Shown here: piece after piece, positions 7,539 to 11,207 of the stretch
Layout of the letters: the number at the start of each line of letters is the position of its first letter
How positions within the stretch are numbered: position 1 is the first letter of the stretch
From: CAZLAJ01 sp964644605
Lineage (GTDB): Bacteria > Patescibacteriota > Microgenomatia > UBA1406 > GWC2-37-13
Direction: 5' to 3'
Assembly (NCBI GenBank): GCA_964644605.1
Contig: CAZXWS010000006.1
Coordinates: 1 to 11,207, forward strand
Length of the DNA: 11,207 nucleotides
Position numbers and translations under genes: made by a program
The notes under the pieces: model-generated
What the model saw: only the letters and a program-made list of their open reading frames with translations
Told to the model about the DNA's origin: nothing
Database searches by the model: none

Positions 7539-8138
7539 ATGATTGGCAAAATAAAAGGGACATTACAGGAAATTGATGGCAATATTGGACTCATAGAAAC
7601 ATCCGGAGGCATTTCATATCAAGTATACCTTACTTCAAAACTCATAACTCATTCTCAACTGCCAACAGCAGTCGAGATTTATACATATTTGCAGGTACGT
7701 GAGGATGCCTTAGTGCTATTCGGATTTGAAACAAAAAAAGAATACGATATGTATTCATTGCTGCTATCTGTGTCAGGTGTCGGTCCAAAAACTGCTTTTT
7801 CTGTTATTTCAGTTGTAAGTGTTGATGATTTGTTAGAAGCCATAAAAGACAATAATATAGATTACTTCAAAAAAGTTCCCGGCTTAGGTACAAAAACAGC
7901 AATGAAAATAATCTTGGAACTTTCACAAAAACTGAAAGAAGAGTTCAAAATGGAAAAAATGTACCTTTCGGATGATGATAAAACAGTGGTTGACGCTCTC
8001 GTCTCACTTGGATTTAAGTCCCAAGAAGCAAAAACGATACTGCAAAAAATTCCAAAAAATCTCTCAGTTGAAGAGCGTATTCGTGAAGGCATTAAATTGG
8101 CGACGAGTAAAAAAGAAAGTTCATCTGTTAAAAGATGA
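7539..8138 (+). CDS. ruvA: Holliday junction branch migration protein RuvA
   Basis: Tetrameric protein that clamps a four-way DNA junction and loads the RuvB motors. At 199 aa it has full family length. Domain I is an OB fold (1-62) starting MIGKIKGTL and containing the acidic pin REDA (E55, D56) that keeps duplexes apart. Domain II has two helix-hairpin-helix motifs, SVSGVGPKTA (77-86) and KVPGLGTKTA (112-121). A flexible charged linker (about 128-147) leads to domain III (148-190), which contacts RuvB (VVDALVSLGFKSQEAK). The stop codon lies inside a 12-bp A/T-rich hairpin (8113-8145) without a T-tract. A transposase gene starts 15 bases later, separating it from its partner ruvB; ruvC is not in the window. 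The start is supported by the family N-terminus and the -10 spacing. Confidence 0.96.
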   Translation: MIGKIKGTLQEIDGNIGLIETSGGISYQVYLTSKLITHSQLPTAVEIYTYLQVREDALVLFGFETKKEYDMYSLLLSVSGVGPKTAFSVISVVSVDDLLEAIKDNNIDYFKKVPGLGTKTAMKIILELSQKLKEEFKMEKMYLSDDDKTVVDALVSLGFKSQEAKTILQKIPKNLSVEERIREGIKLATSKKESSSVKR

Positions 8139-8153
8139 TTTTCTTAACGACAT

Positions 8154-8618
8154 ATGAAAGACATTCAAGGAGGATATAAGAATGTCCGACTAAAAAATTA
8201 CGATTACACAACTGGATGGTTTTTTGTCACAAATAAATCAGATTTTGGTAAACATTACTTCATAGGAAATATTTATCAACTACTAAGGAGAGAATTGATT
8301 GAGCTCATTAAATTAACAGATGGGGTGGGACTAGATTTTGTGCAAATTATGCCCAACCATATTCATGTAATTTTAATATTTGATAATTCTGAAATTACAT
8401 TACCCACTTTCTGGAGAAAATATAAAGCGCTTACAACATTTAAAGCTCACAAAATTGGATTTAAAAATAAAACACTCTGGCAATCTAATTATTTTGAACA
8501 CATCATAAGAAGTGAATATGCTTTAAATGCAATTCGAAGGTATATTCAAAAAAATCCTTATGAGATAAACCTTCCCCTTCATGAGTTATATGAAGAAGTG
8601 AAAATCAGTGTGCGATAA
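8154..8618 (+). CDS. REP-associated tyrosine transposase (RAYT, Y1 HUH family)
   Basis: Single-strand DNA endonuclease of the IS200/IS605-like Y1 family (COG1943 type); 154 aa, slightly short of the ~165 aa E. coli protein. Visible motifs: N-terminal RLKNYDYTTGWFFVTNKS (12-29); HUH motif in MPNHIHVIL (66-74), metal-binding H69 and H71; LWQSNYFEHIIRSE (108-121); and RRYIQKNP (128-135), where Tyr130 is the probable nucleophile. All catalytic residues are present, so it may be active. It starts 15 bases after ruvA with neither a Shine-Dalgarno nor a -10 box of its own, so it is probably cotranscribed with ruvA. Its last codons and TAA stop form part of a REP hairpin (8610-8631), and a second, inverted REP follows at 8690-8712. 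RAYTs are usually single-copy and tied to REP families rather than being classical insertion sequences. Confidence 0.9.
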   Translation: MKDIQGGYKNVRLKNYDYTTGWFFVTNKSDFGKHYFIGNIYQLLRRELIELIKLTDGVGLDFVQIMPNHIHVILIFDNSEITLPTFWRKYKALTTFKAHKIGFKNKTLWQSNYFEHIIRSEYALNAIRRYIQKNPYEINLPLHELYEEVKISVR

Positions 8619-8631
8619 ATCGCACCACTAC
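8610..8631 (-). repeat. REP-like hairpin 1 with GTAG foot
   Basis: On the minus strand: GTAG (8631-8628), T, then a 7-bp perfect palindrome around a TT loop (GTGCGAT/ATCGCAC, 8625-8610). A GT(A/G)G tetranucleotide 5' of a palindrome is the recognised RAYT substrate signature. The stop codon of the transposase (8616-8618) lies inside the hairpin. Confidence 0.75.
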
Positions 8632-8689
8632 ATGTTGAGTAATTAGTAAAATGAATTGTTAGCCTTTGTTTGTTACAAAAAAAGTATGT

Positions 8690-8712
8690 GTGGTGGTGTG
8701 ATTTATCACACC
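8690..8712 (+). repeat. REP-like hairpin 2 with GTGG foot, inverted to hairpin 1
   Basis: GTGG (8690-8693), T, then an 8-bp perfect palindrome around TT (GGTGTGAT/ATCACACC, 8695-8712). It aligns base for base with hairpin 1: GT(A/G)G, T, GGTG(C/T)GAT, TT; the stem difference is compensated on the other arm. The two face away from each other with feet inward, 58 bases apart, like a BIME. It lies just upstream of the ruvB-1 promoter. Confidence 0.75.
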
Positions 8713-8741
8713 TTTAATAACCATATAGAGTTCTTATAAGA

Positions 8742-8747
8742 TATAAT
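8742..8747 (+). promoter_or_regulatory. Predicted ruvB-1 -10 box, leaderless geometry
   Basis: A perfect TATAAT, then six bases, then the ATG at 8754. No good -35. It would let this ruvB be expressed independently of ruvA despite the transposase between them. Confidence 0.6.
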
Positions 8748-8753
8748 TATTAC

Positions 8754-9752
8754 ATGTCAGAAAATACGAATATTGATAGTACCAACCTCCGTCCTCAGAC
8801 ACTACAAGACTACATCGGACAAGAAAATATAAAAAAAACCTTGCAAGTTTTTATTGAAGCAGTAAATAAACGAGGTCAACCATCAGAACATATATTATTT
8901 TATGGTCCACCCGGAATTGGCAAAACCACTCTTGCTCATATTATTGCTAATGAGCTTCACGGCGAAATTAAAATAACATCTGGTGCTGCTATTTCTAAAA
9001 GCGGCGATTTAGCTGCTATTCTCACAAATCTAAGTGACAATGACGTACTTTTTATTGACGAAATCCATCGTATGCCCAAGCCGGTTGAAGAAATGTTATA
9101 TCCTGTAATGGAAGATTACTCACTCGATATCATTATTGGCAAGGGACCTTCAGCGCGCACTGTTCGTCTTCCTGTTCCGAAGATCACCATTGTGGGCGCA
9201 ACCACTAAATTAGCTCTCTTATCTGCTCCTCTGCGAGATCGATTTGGGCTTTTATTGCGTTTGGATTACTATACCGAAAATGAGATGAAAGATATCATAC
9301 TTCGATCAAGTAAACTGCTCAATATTCCGATCACGCAAAAAGCAGCATCTCAAATATCTCGACGCGCTCGAAAGACTCCACGTATAGCCAATAGAATTTT
9401 AAAACGTGCACGAGATCTTGTAGAAGTGAATAAACACTCAGAAGTAAATGAAAATGTTTTGAGTGATTTGTTTAAATTATTGGAAATCGATGAAGTGGGA
9501 TTAACTAAAATGGACGAACAGTATTTACGAGTGATTGGCGAAAAGTTCCATAATAGTCCGGTTGGTATTGAAACTATCTCTTCAGCTCTATCTGAAGATA
9601 GACAAACCGTAGAAGATTTTATTGAACCATATTTACTGCAGTTAGGTTATATTAAAAAAACTCCTCGTGGTCGGGTTATTACTTCCCTTGCAGCAAAGCA
9701 TTTAGGTATCAAAGTCGCATCTACTGACGTAGAACAACAACAGCTTGTCTGA
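8754..9752 (+). CDS. ruvB: Holliday junction branch migration ATPase RuvB, copy 1
   Basis: AAA+ hexameric motor that pulls DNA through RuvA-bound junctions; 332 aa, normal length. Walker A GPPGIGKT (51-58), Walker B VLFIDE (98-103), the RuvB-specific beta-hairpin region about 120-140 (IIIGKGPSARTVRLP), sensor 1 GATT (148-151), arginine-finger segment LRDRFG (160-165), sensor 2 TPRIANR (208-214). The C-terminal winged-helix DNA-binding domain (about 248-312) has GLTKMDEQYL, EPYLLQLG and TPRGRV. Nothing catalytic is missing. It is about 77% identical over 332 ungapped residues to the second RuvB at 10038-11036. It is separated from ruvA by the RAYT/REP block and has its own -10 box. Its TGA stop is part of the extended -10 promoter of the tRNA cluster. 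Confidence 0.96.
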   Translation: MSENTNIDSTNLRPQTLQDYIGQENIKKTLQVFIEAVNKRGQPSEHILFYGPPGIGKTTLAHIIANELHGEIKITSGAAISKSGDLAAILTNLSDNDVLFIDEIHRMPKPVEEMLYPVMEDYSLDIIIGKGPSARTVRLPVPKITIVGATTKLALLSAPLRDRFGLLLRLDYYTENEMKDIILRSSKLLNIPITQKAASQISRRARKTPRIANRILKRARDLVEVNKHSEVNENVLSDLFKLLEIDEVGLTKMDEQYLRVIGEKFHNSPVGIETISSALSEDRQTVEDFIEPYLLQLGYIKKTPRGRVITSLAAKHLGIKVASTDVEQQQLV

Positions 9753-9758
9753 TATAAT
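9750..9758 (+). promoter_or_regulatory. Extended -10 promoter of tRNA cluster
   Basis: TGATATAAT: an extended -10 (TGn plus perfect TATAAT) in which the TGA is also the ruvB-1 stop codon. Transcription would start near 9765, about 20 bases before tRNA-Leu. Confidence 0.6.
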
Positions 9759-9784
9759 AAAAATCGTTTAATAGTAGAAGTATT

Positions 9785-9867
9785 GCCGTGGTGGTGGAAT
9801 GGCACACACGCAGGACTTAAAATCCTGTACCAGCAATGGTGTGAGGGTTCGACTCCCTCCCGCGGCA
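9785..9867 (+). tRNA. tRNA-Leu(UAA)
   Basis: Acceptor GCCGTGG/CCGCGGC, anticodon stem CAGGA/TCCTG with loop CTTAAAA (anticodon TAA), the long variable arm of a class II tRNA (around 9828-9843), T arm AGGG/CCCT with TTCGACT, A73. CCA is not encoded. First of a three-tRNA transcript. Confidence 0.95.
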
Positions 9868-9872
9868 CTCCA

Positions 9873-9944
9873 GCCGACTTAGCTCAGCGGTAGAGCAGCT
9901 GTTTTGTAAACAGCAGGTCGTCGGTTCAAATCCGACAGTCGGCT
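9873..9944 (+). tRNA. tRNA-Thr(UGU)
   Basis: Acceptor GCCGACT/AGTCGGC, D stem GCTC/GAGC, anticodon stem GCTGT/ACAGC with loop TTTGTAA (anticodon TGT), T stem GTCGG/CCGAC. Discriminator T73; no encoded CCA. It begins five bases after tRNA-Leu. Confidence 0.95.
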
Positions 9945-9951
9945 CCTGCTT

Positions 9952-10025
9952 GGTCCCGTAGCTCAATTGGATAGAGCAACTCCCTTCTAAGGAGTAGGTT
10001 CGCCGTTCGATTCGGCGCGAGGTCA
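9952..10025 (+). tRNA. tRNA-Arg(UCU), weak acceptor stem
   Basis: D stem GCTC/GAGC, anticodon stem ACTCC/GGAGT with loop CTTCTAA (anticodon TCT), T stem CGCCG/CGGCG. The acceptor GGTCCCG against CGAGGTC has a C5-A68 mismatch and G-U/U-G pairs at positions 2 and 3, so it is weaker than in the neighbouring tRNAs. No encoded CCA. It lies seven bases after tRNA-Thr and 12 bases before the convergent ruvB-2 stop, with no terminator between. Confidence 0.9.
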
Positions 10026-10037
10026 CATATATACTAT

Positions 10038-11036
10038 CTAAACGAGAGTTTGCTGTTCGATATCTTCTTTTGGTTGTTTAATTTTAAGGTGTTTAAATCC
10101 AAGTGGCGTTACCACTCTTCCGCGCGGAGTTTTTTTAATAAAGCCAAGCTGCAATAAATAGGGTTCAATAAATTCTTCGATTGTCTGCACGTCTTCGGAA
10201 AGTGATGATGCAATCGTATTTACTCCAAGTGGTGCATTTTGGAATTTCTGCGCAATAAGCCTCAAATATTGTTCATCCATCTTAGTGAGACCTGCTTCAT
10301 CAATTTCAAGAAGGGAAAATAATTTTTGGAGTACCGCCTCATCAATTTGTTTATGCTTATCAACTTCTACCATATCTCGCGCTCGTTTTAAAATTCGGTT
10401 AGCGAGTCGTGGGGTTTTGCGAGATCTTATTGCGATCAGTTGGGCGGCCTGATCTGTGATCGGAATGTTGAGAAGAGCACTCGAGCGTTTGATAATCTCA
10501 GTCATTTCCTCATCTGTATAGTAATCAAGACGCATCAGAAGACCAAAACGGTCTCTGAGTGGAGCAGAAAGAAGAGCAAGTTTGGTTGTCGCTCCTACGA
10601 TTGTAATCTTAGGAACTGGCAATCGTACGGTGCGAGCAGAAGGGCCTTTACCAATGATAATATCAAGGGCATACTCTTCCATGACAGGATAGAGCATTTC
10701 TTCAATTTGTTTCGGCATGCGGTGAATTTCATCGATAAATAAAACATCGTTATCTTTTAAATTAGTGAGAATTGCCGCAAGATCTCCACCCTTAGAAATA
10801 GCTGCGCCGGAAGATATTTTCAGTTCGCCTTGGAGTTCGTTCGCGATAATATAGGCGAGAGTTGTTTTACCAATACCCGGTGGGCCATAAAATAAAATAT
10901 GCTCGGTAGCTTGCCCTCTTTTTTTGACCGCATCAATAAATAAAGACAATGTTTTTTTGACATTTGCCTGGCCAATATATTCTTTGAGTGATTGAGGACG
11001 GAGGTTAGTAATATCGATTTGAGAAGTTTCGGACAT
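10038..11036 (-). CDS. ruvB: Holliday junction branch migration ATPase RuvB, copy 2
   Basis: A second complete RuvB, 332 aa, in convergent orientation to copy 1. It has the same motif set at the same residue numbers: GPPGIGKT (51-58), VLFIDE (98-103), GATT (148-151), LRDRFG (160-165), TPRLANR (208-214) and the C-terminal winged helix with EPYLLQLG and TPRGRV. Residues 131-167 are identical in the two proteins although the codons differ at many positions, which suggests an old duplication with both copies under selection. The differences cluster at 1-40, 171-205, 221-240, 261-280 and the C-terminal tail. The start is taken at 11036 rather than an in-frame ATG at 11054: 11036 aligns with copy 1 (MSE..ID.TNLRPQ), and the -10 box lies between the two ATGs. 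It has no ruvA partner beside it. Confidence 0.95.
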   Translation of the reverse strand: MSETSQIDITNLRPQSLKEYIGQANVKKTLSLFIDAVKKRGQATEHILFYGPPGIGKTTLAYIIANELQGELKISSGAAISKGGDLAAILTNLKDNDVLFIDEIHRMPKQIEEMLYPVMEEYALDIIIGKGPSARTVRLPVPKITIVGATTKLALLSAPLRDRFGLLMRLDYYTDEEMTEIIKRSSALLNIPITDQAAQLIAIRSRKTPRLANRILKRARDMVEVDKHKQIDEAVLQKLFSLLEIDEAGLTKMDEQYLRLIAQKFQNAPLGVNTIASSLSEDVQTIEEFIEPYLLQLGFIKKTPRGRVVTPLGFKHLKIKQPKEDIEQQTLV

Positions 11037-11042
11037 GTATAT

Positions 11043-11048
11043 ATTATA
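11043..11048 (-). promoter_or_regulatory. Predicted ruvB-2 -10 box, leaderless geometry
   Basis: A perfect TATAAT on the minus strand, then six bases, then the ATG at 11036, the same spacing as ruvB-1 and ruvA. It rules against the longer start at 11054. Confidence 0.6.
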
Positions 11049-11060
11049 GCGCATAAAGAA

Positions 11061-11081
11061 GCTAGTATCTGGTATGTAGTT
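11061..11081. repeat. Three 7-base units upstream of ruvB-2
   Basis: On the plus strand GCTAGTA, TCTGGTA and TGTAGTT in succession, sharing GT(A/T) at each seventh base. Degenerate and short. In minus sense it contains AGATACT starting 22 bases before the -10, as also occurs before the ruvA -10. Confidence 0.4.
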
Positions 11082-11091
11082 AAATGAAATA

Positions 11092-11122
11092 GGCAGCGGT
11101 ATTGTACTTCTACACCGCTGCC
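11092..11122 (-). terminator. Terminator-like hairpin after the right-edge gene
   Basis: A perfect 9-bp GC-rich stem GGCAGCGGT/ACCGCTGCC with a 13-base loop, followed in minus sense by TATTTCATTT, a weak T-rich tail. It lies 10 bases after the stop of the partial minus-strand CDS and before the ruvB-2 promoter. Confidence 0.55.
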
Positions 11123-11132
11123 CTGCCTACAT

Positions 11133-11207
11133 TCACTTTAATAAAAGTGGTAGAAAGTAGGCAATAGCCCAGATGGTAAGGATGACCATAACTATGGTCA
11201 TGACTGG
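11133..11207 (-). CDS. C-terminal end of an unknown membrane protein, partial
   Basis: 24 codons and a TGA, open to the right edge. The translated tail is strongly hydrophobic (for example IVMVILTIWAIAYFLPLL in the middle) and ends in Lys, consistent with a C-terminal transmembrane helix. A terminator-like hairpin follows directly, which supports this strand and frame. It includes a perfect 8-bp inverted repeat ATGACCAT/ATGGTCAT (11182-11201). It is too short to name; a plus-strand frame here is also open, so the call is tentative. Confidence 0.45.
   Translation of the reverse strand, partial: PVMTIVMVILTIWAIAYFLPLLLK

Noticed and set aside
8113..8145. Hairpin at the end of ruvA as an intrinsic terminator
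   Set aside because: The stem is A/T rich and no T-run follows; the next gene starts within 15 bases.
8167..8193. Strong AAGGAGG with ATG at 8182 inside the start of the transposase gene
   Set aside because: The ATG is out of frame and reaches TAA after three codons; the transposase family N-terminus fits the frame starting at 8154. Probably coincidence.
10440..10742. 100-codon frame on the plus strand opposite ruvB-2
   Set aside because: Antisense shadow of a conserved gene, with no start signal or family feature.
11036..11054. Longer start for ruvB-2 at 11054
   Set aside because: The extra six codons contain the TATAAT box, and the sequence only aligns with ruvB-1 from 11036.

Overview
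The window reads as a slice of chromosome from a small-genome bacterium, most likely a member of the Candidate Phyla Radiation (Patescibacteria, Parcubacteria-like). The evidence is a 23S rRNA gene carrying several insertions, an AT-rich sequence, TGA used as a stop, a glycolytic PEP node built from enolase plus PEP synthase, and no Shine-Dalgarno sequence in front of any of the main genes. The taxonomic call is an inference; no marker here fixes the lineage.

Layout. Positions 1-3144 hold a 23S rRNA gene on the minus strand; its last few dozen bases lie beyond the left edge. It is preceded, in its own direction, by a boxA-like site, tRNA-Ala(UGC) and a good promoter at 3504-3531. There is no 16S gene in front of it, so this is an unlinked tRNA-Ala/23S unit. 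The 23S gene carries nearly identical ~97-bp hairpin inserts in helices 25 and 45 and a different ~130-bp insert in the helix 9/10 region. Divergently on the plus strand come ppsA (PEP synthase, 3759-6113) and a divergent enolase (6212-7486), then ruvA (7539-8138), a REP-associated HUH transposase (8154-8618) followed by two inverted REP hairpins, and a first ruvB (8754-9752). A tRNA cluster Leu(UAA)-Thr(UGU)-Arg(UCU) follows (9785-10025). A second complete ruvB (10038-11036) faces back on the minus strand. At the right edge are a terminator-like hairpin and the last 24 codons of an unknown membrane protein.

How the genes work together. Enolase makes PEP and PEP synthase interconverts PEP and pyruvate, so the pair covers the bottom of glycolysis or the first steps of gluconeogenesis. 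RuvA and RuvB form the Holliday-junction branch-migration motor. RuvB is present as two proteins that are about 77% identical (hand count, no gaps), arranged tail to tail around the tRNAs.

Three patterns run across the window. (1) A -10 box sits exactly six bases before the start codon of eno, ruvA, ruvB-1 and ruvB-2, and eight bases before ppsA, which predicts leaderless mRNAs. (2) Unrelated short repeats with a strict 7-base period occur in rRNA inserts and intergenic regions and in one case overlap a -10 box. (3) A RAYT transposase sits next to a matching pair of REP hairpins with GTAG/GTGG feet, inside what would normally be a ruvAB operon.
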